NCBI GenBank assembly: GCA_011526565.1
Contig: WYBL01000179.1
Span: 1 to 64,000, forward strand
Direction of reading: 5' to 3'
Length of the DNA stretch: 64,000 bases
Source: Acidobacteriota bacterium
GTDB lineage: Bacteria; Acidobacteriota; Vicinamibacteria; Fen-336
Shown here piece after piece: positions 8,437 to 16,194 of this stretch (within the stretch, counting starts at the first letter, position 1; the number at the start of each line of letters is the position of its first letter). Under the pieces are notes generated by a model. That model worked only from the letters and a program-made list of their open reading frames with translations. It was not told the origin of the DNA and ran no database searches. The translations under genes were made by a program, and so were the position numbers.

Positions 8437-9530
8437 GCGCGCGCTCCCTCCGCGAGCCCGAGCCGCTCGCGCCGGTAGCGGCCGCTCTGCACGGCCTCGC
8501 ACCAGTCGGCGTTCTCGAGATACCAGCGCACCGTCTGCCGCAGCCCGTCCTCGAACCCGAATCGCGGCACGAAGCCGAGGCTCGCGCGCGCGTGGCTGGA
8601 GTCGATCGCGTAGCGGCGGTCGTGCCCGGGCCGGTCCTTCACGAACGTCTTCAGCTCGAGGTAGGAGGCCTTGCCGGCCGCCTTCAGGGCCGCGTTGTCG
8701 CGGGCGGGGCGCAACTCCTCGAGCGCCGCGCACAGCGCGTCGACGACCTGCAGGTTGGTTCGCTCGCTGTCGGCTCCGAGGTTGTAGCGGCCGCCCGGGA
8801 CGCCGCGCTCCAGGGCCAGCAGCACGCCCTCGCAGTGGTCCTCGACGTGGATCCAGTCGCGCACGTTGCCGCCGTCGCCGTAGATCGGCAGCGGCCGCGC
8901 TTCGGCCGCGTTGAGGATCATCAGCGGGATCAGCTTCTCGGGGAACTGGCGCGGCCCGTAGTTGTTCGAGCAGTTGGTGAGCAGCGTCGGCAGGCCGTAG
9001 GTCTCGTGCCAGGCGCGCACCAGGTGGTCGGCGCCCGCCTTCGAGGCGGCGTACGGCGAGTTGGGGGCGTAGGGGCTGTCCTCGCGGAAGCGGCCCTCCG
9101 GCCCGAGCGAGCCGTAGACCTCGTCGGTCGACACGTGCAGGAAGCGGAAGCGCTCCCGGGCTTCGCCTGCAAGCGCGCCCCAGTGGCCGCGTGCGGCCTC
9201 GAGCAGTTCGAAGGTGCCGGTCACGTTCGTGCGCACGAATGCGCCGGGGCCGTCGATCGAGCGGTCGACGTGGGACTCCGCGGCGAAGTTGACGACCGCG
9301 TCGGGCGCGTGGGCCGCGAAGGCCGCCCGCACGGCGTCGCGGTCCGCGATGTCCGCCTCGACGAAGGCGAACCGGGGTTCCTGCTCCAGGCCCTTCAGGC
9401 TCAGCAGGTTGCCCGCGTAGGTCAGGGCGTCGAGCACGACGACGCGGTGCTGCGGGCGCTGCGCCAGCAGGCCCCGCACGAAGTTCGAGCCGATGAAGCC
9501 GGCGCCGCCGGTGACGAGGATCGTGGCCAT
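8433..9530 (-). CDS. rmlB: dTDP-glucose 4,6-dehydratase
   Basis: Extended short-chain dehydrogenase of 365 residues. ILVTGGAGFIGSNFVRGLL (about 4-22) binds NAD; FAAESHVDRSI is the family signature; STDEVYGSLG and SPYAASKAGADHLV hold the catalytic Thr/Asp/Glu and Tyr-x3-Lys. It oxidises and dehydrates dTDP-glucose to dTDP-4-keto-6-deoxyglucose. It is the first gene of the rml operon. A TACACT hexamer lies 11 bases before the ATG and no ribosome-binding site is evident. Products would feed the glycosyltransferases upstream or the Wza/Wzc system at 45 kb. Confidence 0.95.
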   Translation of the reverse strand: MATILVTGGAGFIGSNFVRGLLAQRPQHRVVVLDALTYAGNLLSLKGLEQEPRFAFVEADIADRDAVRAAFAAHAPDAVVNFAAESHVDRSIDGPGAFVRTNVTGTFELLEAARGHWGALAGEARERFRFLHVSTDEVYGSLGPEGRFREDSPYAPNSPYAASKAGADHLVRAWHETYGLPTLLTNCSNNYGPRQFPEKLIPLMILNAAEARPLPIYGDGGNVRDWIHVEDHCEGVLLALERGVPGGRYNLGADSERTNLQVVDALCAALEELRPARDNAALKAAGKASYLELKTFVKDRPGHDRRYAIDSSHARASLGFVPRFGFEDGLRQTVRWYLENADWCEAVQSGRYRRERLGLAEGARA

Positions 9531-9541
9531 TTCGGGCGCCA

Positions 9542-9547
9542 AGTGTA
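9542..9547 (-). promoter_or_regulatory. Candidate -10 element of the rml operon
   Basis: TACACT on the minus strand, 11 bases before the rmlB ATG; no convincing -35 is seen. The same TACACTTG octamer precedes the sirtuin gene (17150) and the EF-hand lipoprotein gene (54660), each within 8-11 bases of the start. Confidence 0.35.
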
Positions 9548-9611
9548 ACCGCGGACCGCGGCTGCCCGGAGGCGGTATGCTGTCGCTCGCGATGTCCCGC
9601 TGGGCGCGACG

Positions 9612-12416
9612 ATGAGCGACGAGGCAGTCGCCGTTTCCCTGGAGGCGCTCGACGCCGCGTGCAGCGACTACGTGCTGCTCGACCGCGGCCTGAACCTGGT
9701 CCACGCGGGCCCCGGTCTCGCCGGCCGCGTCGCGGCCTCGCCCGGGCTGGCCCTCGGCGACCGCGTCGAGCTGACCGGCTGGGAGTCGGGCGCCGACCTC
9801 CAGCTCGACCTGCGCGACGGCCAGGGGCTGCTGCCGGTCACGGCGGTGTCTCTGCCCGACGGCGGGATGCTGCTGCTGGCGTCGCCCGCGGCCGGCGACG
9901 AGCCGGACCCGCTGGCCTCGCTCGAGTCCGAAGAGGAGCCGGCCGAACTGCCGCCGGCGAGCCCCGGGCTGGCCGAGGCGCTGGGCCGCGTGCGCGAGGA
10001 ACGCGACACCTTCGTCGCCCTCGTCGAGGGCAGCTCCGACCTGGTGGCGCTGGCCAGCCTCGACGGCCGGCTCAGCTTCGTGAACGAGTCCGGGCGCCGC
10101 CGGCTGGGCCTCGGCAACGCCGAGGACATCGAGCGGCTCAGCATCGGCGACCTGTTCACGCCCGACAGCCGCGGGCAACTGGCGGCGGCCGTGATCCCGA
10201 CGGTGCTGGCCCGCGGCCGCTGGGAGGGCGAGCTGCAGTTGCGCCACCCGTGGACGCGGGCGGCGATCGACGCCGAGGCGTCGATGTTCCTGCTGCGGCG
10301 CGGCGCCGGCGCGCCGGCGGCGCTGGCGGCGGTCGTGCGCGACGTGTCCGAGCAGAAGCGGACCGAGGAGGAGCGGCGGCGCTACGCCCGCGACCTGGAG
10401 CGCACCAAGGAGGCCTTCGAGTCGAACGCCACCTACCTCGCCCAGCTCGTGGACGAGCTGGCCGACGCCAAGGCGAAGGCCGAGGAGGCGGCCCGCGCCC
10501 GCAGCGCCTTCCTGGCGGTGATGAGCCACGAGATCCGCACCCCGATGAACGGCGTGATCGGGATGACGGGCCTGCTGCTCGGCACCACGCTGACGGCGGA
10601 GCAGCGGGACTACGTGGAGACGATCCGCCAGAGCGGCGACGCGCTGCTGACGATCATCAACGACATCCTCGACTTCTCGAAGATCGAGTCGGGCCGGCTG
10701 GAGCTCGAGCAGCAGCCCTTCGACCTGCGCGCGTGCGTCGAGGACACCCTCGAGCTGCTGGCGACGGCCGCCGCCGAGAAGGGCCTGGAGATGGCCTACG
10801 ACCTCGGCCTCGACGCGCCCGAGGCGATCGTCGGCGACGCCGCGCGGCTGCGCCAGGTGCTCGTCAACCTGGTGTCGAACGCGGTCAAGTTCACGGCCCA
10901 CGGCGAGGTCCAGGTCAGCGTCGCCGCGCGCCCGCTGGGCGGCAACCGCCACGAGCTCACCTTCGCGGTGCGCGACACGGGCATCGGCATCCCCGAGGAC
11001 CGGCTCGGCAGGCTGTTCGAGTCGTTCACCCAGGCCGACGCCAGCACCTCGCGCAAGTACGGGGGCACGGGGCTCGGGCTCGCCATCTGCAAGCGCCTGG
11101 TCGAGCTGATGGGCGGGCGGCTGTGGGTCGAGAGCGGCTCGGGTCGCGGCACCATCTTCTCGTTCACCCTGCAGGCCGAGGGCGTGCCGCAGGCCGAGGG
11201 ACCGCGCCGCGACGACCACCTCTCGGGATTGCGGCTGCTGATCGCCGAGCCGGGACGGCTCACCGCGCGGCTGGCCGCGCGGCTGGCCGAGGCGTTCGGC
11301 ATGGAGTGGACCGTCGCCGCCAGCCCGGAGGACGCCGTGCAGTGGCTGCGCGAGCGACGGCCCTTCGACGCCTGCCTCGTCGGCCTCGAGCGCGCGGGCA
11401 GCGACCTGCCGCCGCTGGTCGCGGAGCTCGCCGCGTTGCGCCCGGACCTGCCGGTGGTGCTGCTGACACCGCTCGACACCCGCGCGGCGGCCCGCCTGAT
11501 GGGACGCGCGCCGACCGTGCGCGGCGTGCTGAGCCGGCCGCTGCGCGCCGCGCCGCTGCTGCGCGCGCTGCGCGCCGCGATCGGGCGGCCGATCGACGAG
11601 GCGGTCCCCGCCCGCGCGTCGAGCGAACCGCTCGGCGCGCCGCTGCGCATCCTGGTCGCGGAGGACAACCCGGTGAACCAGAAGGTCGCAGTGCGCTTCC
11701 TGGAGCGGCTCGGCCAGCGCGCCGACGTGGCCGCCAACGGCCTGGAAGTGCTCCAGGCCCTGGAGCGGCAGCCCTACGACCTGGTCCTGATGGACGTGCA
11801 GATGCCGGAAATGGACGGCCTGACCGCGGCGCGACGCATCCGCGAGCGGTTCGGCGACGCCGGACCGCGCATCGTCGCGCTGACGGCCAGCGCGCTCGAG
11901 GGGGATCGGGAGGCGTGCCTCGAGGCCGGCATGGACGGCCACATCGGGAAGCCGCTGATGATCGAGGAGCTGCGGGCCGCTCTCGAGCAGTTCGGCGCGG
12001 CGCGGCCGGCCGCGGCGCCCCGCGCCGCCGAGCCGCCCGTCCCCGCGCCGCCCGCGGTCCGCAACCGCGTCGCCCTTCGTTTCGCGCAGCTCGACGACCT
12101 GGGCGGAGACGGCTTTGCCGCCGAGCTGGCCGAGCGCTTCCTGCAGGACCTGCCGGCGCGCCTGTCGCGGATCGCCGAGCTGGCGGCCGCGGAGGACCTG
12201 GCCGGCCTCGGGCACGCCGCCCACGCGCTGCGGGGCGCGGCCGGCAACCTCGGTGGCCACGACCTGGCGGCCGCCTGCTCCGACATCGAGCAGGCCGCGC
12301 GCCGCAAGGACGTCGATGCGCCGGCCCTCGAGCGGCTGCGCGCGTTGGCGTCCCAGCTCCAGGCCGAACTCGACCAGCAGGTCGCTGCCCGGCGGCTCGG
12401 CGAGCCGCGGGCTTGA
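9612..12416 (+). CDS. Hybrid sensor histidine kinase (PAS-HisKA-HATPase-pseudoREC-REC-HPt)
   Basis: Soluble 934-residue kinase with no membrane segment. Order: a poorly conserved N-terminal sensor-like region, a PAS domain (about 130-255), a coiled coil, HisKA with MSHEIRTP (phospho-acceptor His about 306), HATPase with NLVSNAVKFT, DTGIGIP and YGGTGLGLAI, a first receiver-like domain, a second receiver with VAEDNPVNQK and LMDVQMPEMDG (Asp about 728), and an HPt domain with AHALRGAAGNLG (His about 871). The first receiver (starting LLIAEPGR) lacks the acidic pocket, so it is probably a structural pseudo-receiver. The BarA-like architecture implies a His-Asp-His relay to a separate regulator that is not encoded nearby. 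The signal is unknown. Confidence 0.9.
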   Translation: MSDEAVAVSLEALDAACSDYVLLDRGLNLVHAGPGLAGRVAASPGLALGDRVELTGWESGADLQLDLRDGQGLLPVTAVSLPDGGMLLLASPAAGDEPDPLASLESEEEPAELPPASPGLAEALGRVREERDTFVALVEGSSDLVALASLDGRLSFVNESGRRRLGLGNAEDIERLSIGDLFTPDSRGQLAAAVIPTVLARGRWEGELQLRHPWTRAAIDAEASMFLLRRGAGAPAALAAVVRDVSEQKRTEEERRRYARDLERTKEAFESNATYLAQLVDELADAKAKAEEAARARSAFLAVMSHEIRTPMNGVIGMTGLLLGTTLTAEQRDYVETIRQSGDALLTIINDILDFSKIESGRLELEQQPFDLRACVEDTLELLATAAAEKGLEMAYDLGLDAPEAIVGDAARLRQVLVNLVSNAVKFTAHGEVQVSVAARPLGGNRHELTFAVRDTGIGIPEDRLGRLFESFTQADASTSRKYGGTGLGLAICKRLVELMGGRLWVESGSGRGTIFSFTLQAEGVPQAEGPRRDDHLSGLRLLIAEPGRLTARLAARLAEAFGMEWTVAASPEDAVQWLRERRPFDACLVGLERAGSDLPPLVAELAALRPDLPVVLLTPLDTRAAARLMGRAPTVRGVLSRPLRAAPLLRALRAAIGRPIDEAVPARASSEPLGAPLRILVAEDNPVNQKVAVRFLERLGQRADVAANGLEVLQALERQPYDLVLMDVQMPEMDGLTAARRIRERFGDAGPRIVALTASALEGDREACLEAGMDGHIGKPLMIEELRAALEQFGAARPAAAPRAAEPPVPAPPAVRNRVALRFAQLDDLGGDGFAAELAERFLQDLPARLSRIAELAAAEDLAGLGHAAHALRGAAGNLGGHDLAAACSDIEQAARRKDVDAPALERLRALASQLQAELDQQVAARRLGEPRA

Positions 12417-12487
12417 CAGCGAAAGCGAGGAACGGCGAGACTTTCGTTGCTGCCAATTCAAGTAGCACTTTGATCAGGGGGGATGTC

Positions 12488-13096
12488 GTGCAGGCTCGCT
12501 ACGGACTCGCGCTGCTGCTCCTCCTCGTCGGCGGCTGCACCACGATCTACGAGGAGCTCCCGACGCAGGCCTCGGGCAACGTCTCGACCCCGACGCCCGT
12601 CGCCGTCCCGGTCGTGGTCACGCCGACGACGCTGCCGACGCCCGGGCCGACCCCGGCGCCGACCGCGGCTCCCGCGCCGACGCCGACGCCCTCGAGCCCC
12701 GGTCCGACGCCCGCGCCGGGCTCGACGCCGACGCCGACCCCGACGCCGCCGGTCGGGACCTCCATCCACCACGTGCGCGTGGGCTTCTTCGGATTCAGTT
12801 GCCCCGCCGGCGTCACGGTGCCCCGCAACGGACTGGGCGAGTTGCCGGTGGGCTGCCGTGGCTTCGTGACCGCCACGCCGAAGGACGCCGCGGGCCACGA
12901 CGTTCCGGAGTCGATCCACGGCCCCAACTGCGACTGGGCGCTGGAGTCGGGGCACGGCCTCGTCGAGGTCACCAACTCCGGCGTGACCGTGTTCAACAAG
13001 GACGTGAAGGGGCTGGCGACCGGCTCGTTCCGGCTGTGCGCCACCGTTCGCGGCGTGAAAGGCTGCCTCAACGGTCAGGTGACGCCGGGCGCCTGA
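12488..13096 (+). CDS. Lipoprotein with Thr-Pro-rich stalk, unknown function
   Basis: Unrecognised protein of 202 residues. The GTG start follows a G-rich ribosome site (GGGGGG) by five bases. The signal peptide ends in the lipobox LVGGC (Cys about 18), so the protein should be lipid-anchored. A low-complexity TPTP/APTP stalk (about 35-90) precedes a compact domain with six cysteines, including GFSCPAG, VGCRGF, PNCDW, RLCAT and KGCLN; these may pair as disulfides outside the cytoplasm. The same design (lipobox, Thr-Pro stalk, small domain) recurs at 27938. No partner is evident; a hairpin follows. Confidence 0.7.
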   Translation: MQARYGLALLLLLVGGCTTIYEELPTQASGNVSTPTPVAVPVVVTPTTLPTPGPTPAPTAAPAPTPTPSSPGPTPAPGSTPTPTPTPPVGTSIHHVRVGFFGFSCPAGVTVPRNGLGELPVGCRGFVTATPKDAAGHDVPESIHGPNCDWALESGHGLVEVTNSGVTVFNKDVKGLATGSFRLCATVRGVKGCLNGQVTPGA

Positions 13097-13106
13097 CCGC
13101 GGCGAC

Positions 13107-13142
13107 GGCGTCCCGGCGCTCGCGGCGCGGGCGCGGGACGCC
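13107..13142. terminator. Hairpin between convergent genes, possible bidirectional terminator
   Basis: Inverted repeat GGCGTCCCG (13107-13115) and CGGGACGCC (13134-13142) lies in the 61-base gap between the convergent lipoprotein and DUF3501 genes. There is no T-run on either strand, so intrinsic termination is uncertain. Confidence 0.4.
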
Positions 13143-13157
13143 GCTCGCGGACGCGTC

Positions 13158-13727
13158 CTACTGGCCGAGATCCTCCGCCAGCGCCCGCCGCTGCCCGTCG
13201 GTCAGCTTGTCCTCGTGCGCGTAGTCGGGATGATCCGAGCCGAGCGCCACGGGCACCCGGCCACCCGTGGCGAAGCGCACGTACTGGACGGAGGAGAGGC
13301 GCTCGTCGCCGACCTGGCGGCGGTCGTAGCTGACCATCACCTTCTGTCCGTCCTCGAGCCGGGCGTAGACGTGGTCCATCAGGTTGCGCCAGGCGACCAG
13401 CTTGACGGCGCGCTGCGCCGGGTCGTCGATCTCGATCAGCAGCGAGGCGCCGAGCTCGCCGGGGCCGCCCAGCAGTTCGTTGTAGGTCTCGATCTCGTGC
13501 TGGATCTCGGACTCCTTGACCAGCCGCTCGACCCGCACCATCTCCTGGATCTGGTAGCGCACGGTGTCGCGGTTCTCGAACAGGAAGGTCATGTGCGGGC
13601 CCAGGTGGATGCGCCGCGGCTCCTTGATCTTCAGCACCGCGGCGCGGATCTGCTCGCGCTGCTCGCCGTAGGTGACGTAGTCGAGGATCTCCTCGCGGCG
13701 GACCGGCTGCATCGTGCTCGCGTTCAC
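13158..13727 (-). CDS. DUF3501 family protein
   Basis: 189 residues with no signal peptide. The GTG start at 13727 is chosen because AGGAGG sits seven to eight bases upstream, inside the end of the previous gene; an in-frame ATG five codons on is the alternative. The recognisable core includes RREEILDYVTYGEQREQIRA, LGPHMTFLFENRDTVRYQIQ and ETYNELLGGPGELGASLLIE. DUF3501 has no assigned activity but is known to occur beside GlpC-like Fe-S proteins and rubrerythrins, as here. It is the last gene of the Fur-headed operon, which suggests a role in peroxide or iron-sulfur metabolism. Confidence 0.8.
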   Translation of the reverse strand: MNASTMQPVRREEILDYVTYGEQREQIRAAVLKIKEPRRIHLGPHMTFLFENRDTVRYQIQEMVRVERLVKESEIQHEIETYNELLGGPGELGASLLIEIDDPAQRAVKLVAWRNLMDHVYARLEDGQKVMVSYDRRQVGDERLSSVQYVRFATGGRVPVALGSDHPDYAHEDKLTDGQRRALAEDLGQ

Positions 13728-13729
13728 GT

Positions 13730-15091
13730 CTACTCCTCCTTCTTCTTCGGCTCGACCTTCTGCGCGAAGCCGTCTTCTTCGTAGGCCCGGCGCAGGATCG
13801 TCATCGGGTGCAGCGGCTTCCTGCCGGCGTGCTGCTCGAACTGGATGGCGGCCAGCGGGCAGTCGGTCGACCACTCCTTGGCCTCGCTCGCGTCCTTCAT
13901 GCCGTCGAACGCCTTCTTGCCGATCCGCTGCGAGGCCTCGAAGCTCTCGACCTTCATCGCGTAGGTGCCGTCGTGGCCGCAGCACTCCATGACCATCGCC
14001 GGCTTGACGCCGGGGATCTTGCGCATCAGGTCGCGGCCCTTGAAGCCGACGCCCTGGGCCCGCAGGTGGCAGGGCGCGTGGTACGCCACGGTGCCGCCGG
14101 GGGTCGACTTGAAGTCGGTGTTGAAGCGCTCCTGGTCGCGGATCGACCACAGGAACTCCGAGGGGTCCATCGTCGCGGCGGCGACCTTCTTCGCGCGCTC
14201 CTTGTCCTCGGGTGCGACCAGCTCCGGGTACTCCCGGCGCAGCATCATCGAGCAGGTGGGGTTGATCGCCAGCACCTTCTGCCCGGCGTCGACGTGGGGC
14301 TCGAGCATGTCGAGGTTCCGCTTCGCCTGCGCGCGCAGACCCTCGAGGTCGCCGTGCTCCCACTTCGGCATGCCGCAGCACGCGAAGCCGCGCCGGCAGT
14401 CGACCTTGACCCCGTTCTTCTCCAGCACCTTCACGGTGTCCTGGCCGACCTCGGGCTCGTTGTTGTTCACGTAGCAGGTCTCGAACAGCACGACCTCGCC
14501 GGTCGGCTTGTCGACGCTGCGGCCCGTCTTGTCCGCCCAGTCCTCGAACGTCTCCGAGGCGAAGTCGGGGAGCTGCTTGTCGCGGTGGATGCCGAGCAGC
14601 TTCTCGAAGAAGAAGCGGTGCACGGAGTTGCGGTTCATCACGTTGGCCATGCCGAACGACAGCCGTGCCATCTGCGCCGCGAGATCCGGGTTGCCGAGCA
14701 CCTTCTCCCGCAGCGGCACGCCTTCGACCTTGATCCGCTGCGCCTGGTAGCGGTGCACGAGCTTGGGGAAGTCGAGCTGGAACTCGTGGTTCTCGCGCGG
14801 CGTGTAAGGGCACTGGACCTCGCACAGCTTGCACTGGAAGCACTGGTCCATCACCCGCTGCGTCTCGCCGGGCAGGATCTTCGTGACGTCCCCGTCGTAC
14901 TTCGTGTCGATCAGCTCGAACAGGATCGGGAAGCTGTCGCAGTACTTGAAGCACATGCGGCAGCCGTGGCAGACCTCGAAGACGCGGGTGATTTCCTTCT
15001 GCAGCGCCCCGGCATCCCAGTACTTCGGCTCCGAGGGATCGTAGGTCAGGCCGTCGGTCGGCTTGTAGGAGATGTTGTGGGGTTCGCTCAT
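13730..15091 (-). CDS. GlpC/HdrD-like Fe-S oxidoreductase with CCG domains
   Basis: 453 residues. Two ferredoxin-type [4Fe-4S] motifs, CHGCRMCFKYC (41-51) and CFQCKLCEVQCP (84-95), are followed by two CCG (cysteine-rich) domains with GFACCGMPK and VMECCGHDG. This is the architecture of the anaerobic glycerol-3-phosphate dehydrogenase C subunit and heterodisulfide reductase D subunit. No glpA or glpB is present, so glycerol metabolism is unlikely. Rubrerythrin upstream and DUF3501 downstream argue that it passes electrons to a peroxide-reducing system. The CCG cysteines suggest a special Fe-S cluster or thiol/disulfide chemistry. Confidence 0.85.
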   Translation of the reverse strand: MSEPHNISYKPTDGLTYDPSEPKYWDAGALQKEITRVFEVCHGCRMCFKYCDSFPILFELIDTKYDGDVTKILPGETQRVMDQCFQCKLCEVQCPYTPRENHEFQLDFPKLVHRYQAQRIKVEGVPLREKVLGNPDLAAQMARLSFGMANVMNRNSVHRFFFEKLLGIHRDKQLPDFASETFEDWADKTGRSVDKPTGEVVLFETCYVNNNEPEVGQDTVKVLEKNGVKVDCRRGFACCGMPKWEHGDLEGLRAQAKRNLDMLEPHVDAGQKVLAINPTCSMMLRREYPELVAPEDKERAKKVAAATMDPSEFLWSIRDQERFNTDFKSTPGGTVAYHAPCHLRAQGVGFKGRDLMRKIPGVKPAMVMECCGHDGTYAMKVESFEASQRIGKKAFDGMKDASEAKEWSTDCPLAAIQFEQHAGRKPLHPMTILRRAYEEDGFAQKVEPKKKEE

Positions 15092-15202
15092 GGAGTCCTG
15101 CCTGGCGCTTGGCGCGCGGATGAAGAGCGGGGACGGCGGAGGGGACGGCCCTGGGGGTGCGGGGGCGGAGGAGGCTACGCCTCCGACGGAGCCCCCGCGG
15201 GA

Positions 15203-15229
15203 CCGGCGCCGGATTCACTCCGGCGCCGG
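15203..15229. other. Palindromic hairpin between rubrerythrin and GlpC-like genes
   Basis: CCGGCGCCGG at 15203-15212 is repeated at 15220-15229 around a 7-base loop; each arm is itself palindromic. A smaller GGAGGC-TAC-GCCTCC hairpin lies at 15170-15184. Within the operon this 150-base spacer could attenuate transcription or stabilise the upstream rubrerythrin message. No T-run follows. Confidence 0.35.
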
Positions 15230-15241
15230 AACCCGGTATTC

Positions 15242-15661
15242 CTAGGAGATCGAGTCGAGCAGCTTCTGGAAGCGGCCCGCGTGCGACTTCTCGGCCTTGG
15301 CGAGCGTCTCGAACCAGTCGGCGATCTCGGGGAAGCCCTCCTCGCGCGCGCTCTTGGCCATGCCCGGGTACATGTCCGTGTACTCGTGGGTCTCGCCGGC
15401 GACCGACGCCTTGAGGTTGGTCGCGGTGTCGCCCATCGGCAGGCCCGTCGCCGGGTCCCCGACCTGCTTCAGGTAGTCGAGGTGGCCGTGCGCGTGGCCG
15501 GTCTCGCCGTCCGCGGTCTCGCGGAAGTTGCCGGCGATCTCCGGGTAGCCCTCGATGTCCGCCACCTTGGCGAAGTAGAGGTAGCGACGGTTCGCCTGCG
15601 ACTCGCCGGCGAAGGCGTCCTTGAGATTCTGGTGGGTCTTGGTGCCCGCAAGCTTCGACAT
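15242..15661 (-). CDS. Rubrerythrin-type diiron protein without rubredoxin domain
   Basis: 139-residue four-helix ferritin-like protein. Diiron ligands are visible in pairs: E20 in FAGESQANRRY, E53 and H56 in ETADGETGHAHGH, then VAGETHEYTDMYPG and LAKAEKSHAGRF. Classical rubrerythrin carries a C-terminal rubredoxin (two CxxC motifs); this one stops after the fourth helix and has none. It must therefore receive electrons from another protein, plausibly the adjacent GlpC-like Fe-S protein. Expected role is reduction of hydrogen peroxide in the cytoplasm. AAGGAG nine bases before the ATG fixes the start. It lies 38 bases downstream of the Fur-family gene. Confidence 0.9.
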   Translation of the reverse strand: MSKLAGTKTHQNLKDAFAGESQANRRYLYFAKVADIEGYPEIAGNFRETADGETGHAHGHLDYLKQVGDPATGLPMGDTATNLKASVAGETHEYTDMYPGMAKSAREEGFPEIADWFETLAKAEKSHAGRFQKLLDSIS

Positions 15662-15699
15662 CGGTATCGACTCCTTACCTGAAAACGTCCGAAAGAGAA

Positions 15700-16137
15700 C
15701 TACGCCTCGCGCCGACAGGCGGCGCAGACTCCCAGCACTTCCACCCGCACCGAGCGCGCCTGGAAGCCGCCGAGCTGCGGCGGCACCGGCGGGGCCAGCG
15801 CGGGGTCCTCGTGATCCTCGATCCGCCCGCACGTGGTGCAGACGAGGTGGTGGTGCGGCGTGCGGTTGGCGTCGTAGCGCCGCCCGTCCGACAGCGGCGT
15901 GACGCGCTCGACGAGGCCGGCGGCCTCCAGCGCGTCGAGGGTCTTGTACACGGTGGCGAGCGAGATCGACGACAGCTCGCCGCGAACCTGGCGGAACACC
16001 GCCTCGGGGCCCGGGTGCTCGCGCGACGTCAGGAGCGCCTTCAGCACGGCGAGGCGCTGCGGCGTGGCCTTCAGGCCTGCCTCGCGGCAGGCCGTGGCGA
16101 GGCGTTCGCCGTCGTGAGCGTGGGGCCTCAGATCCAT
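15700..16137 (-). CDS. Fur/PerR-family metalloregulator
   Basis: 145 residues. N-terminal winged helix with LKATPQRLAVLKALLTSREHPG and SLATVYKTLDALEAAGLVERV; C-terminal dimerisation domain with the metal-binding TPHHHLVCTTCGRIEDHEDP and a final CAACR, so two CxxC motifs are present for structural zinc. Fur-type iron sensing and PerR-type peroxide sensing cannot be separated by eye, but control of rubrerythrin favours PerR. A long palindrome lies directly in its own promoter, so autoregulation of the four-gene operon is likely. Confidence 0.88.
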   Translation of the reverse strand: MDLRPHAHDGERLATACREAGLKATPQRLAVLKALLTSREHPGPEAVFRQVRGELSSISLATVYKTLDALEAAGLVERVTPLSDGRRYDANRTPHHHLVCTTCGRIEDHEDPALAPPVPPQLGGFQARSVRVEVLGVCAACRREA

Positions 16138-16152
16138 GGACGTGAACCTAAA

Positions 16153-16177
16153 CTAGATGAGAACTATTCTCAACTAG
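16153..16177. promoter_or_regulatory. Fur/PerR-type operator, 25-bp palindrome
   Basis: Left arm CTAGATGAGAA and right arm TTCTCAACTAG flank the centre CTA. The arms are exact inverse complements except at one position (A on both sides). It lies 16-40 bases before the Fur-family ATG and covers the expected -10 region. Size, symmetry and position fit a Fur-superfamily box, although the sequence differs from the canonical E. coli Fur or Bacillus PerR box. Confidence 0.75.
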
Positions 16178-16188
16178 AAAGATGTCAA
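16161..16188 (-). promoter_or_regulatory. Promoter of the fur-rubrerythrin operon
   Basis: On the minus strand a perfect -35 TTGACA (16188-16183) is followed after 16 bases by TAGTTC (16166-16161), inside the palindrome. Repressor binding would block the -10 region. The -35 ends seven bases from the stop of the upstream DHH gene. Confidence 0.6.
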
Positions 16189-16194
16189 AACTGG

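Noticed and set aside
8433..12461. Antisense open frame across the hybrid kinase continuing into rmlB
   Set aside because: Only the rmlB part has protein-family signatures; the rest mirrors the kinase codons.
13730..15091. Anaerobic glycerol-3-phosphate dehydrogenase subunit GlpC
   Set aside because: No glpA or glpB adjacent; the rubrerythrin/DUF3501 context points elsewhere.
15242..15661. Rubrerythrin truncated by frameshift before a rubredoxin domain
   Set aside because: No CxxC-coding sequence is found in any frame between the stop and the GlpC-like gene; the short form appears natural.
15662..15832. N-terminal extension of rubrerythrin
   Set aside because: It lies inside the Fur-family gene in another frame; AAGGAG nine bases before the ATG at 15661 fixes the start.
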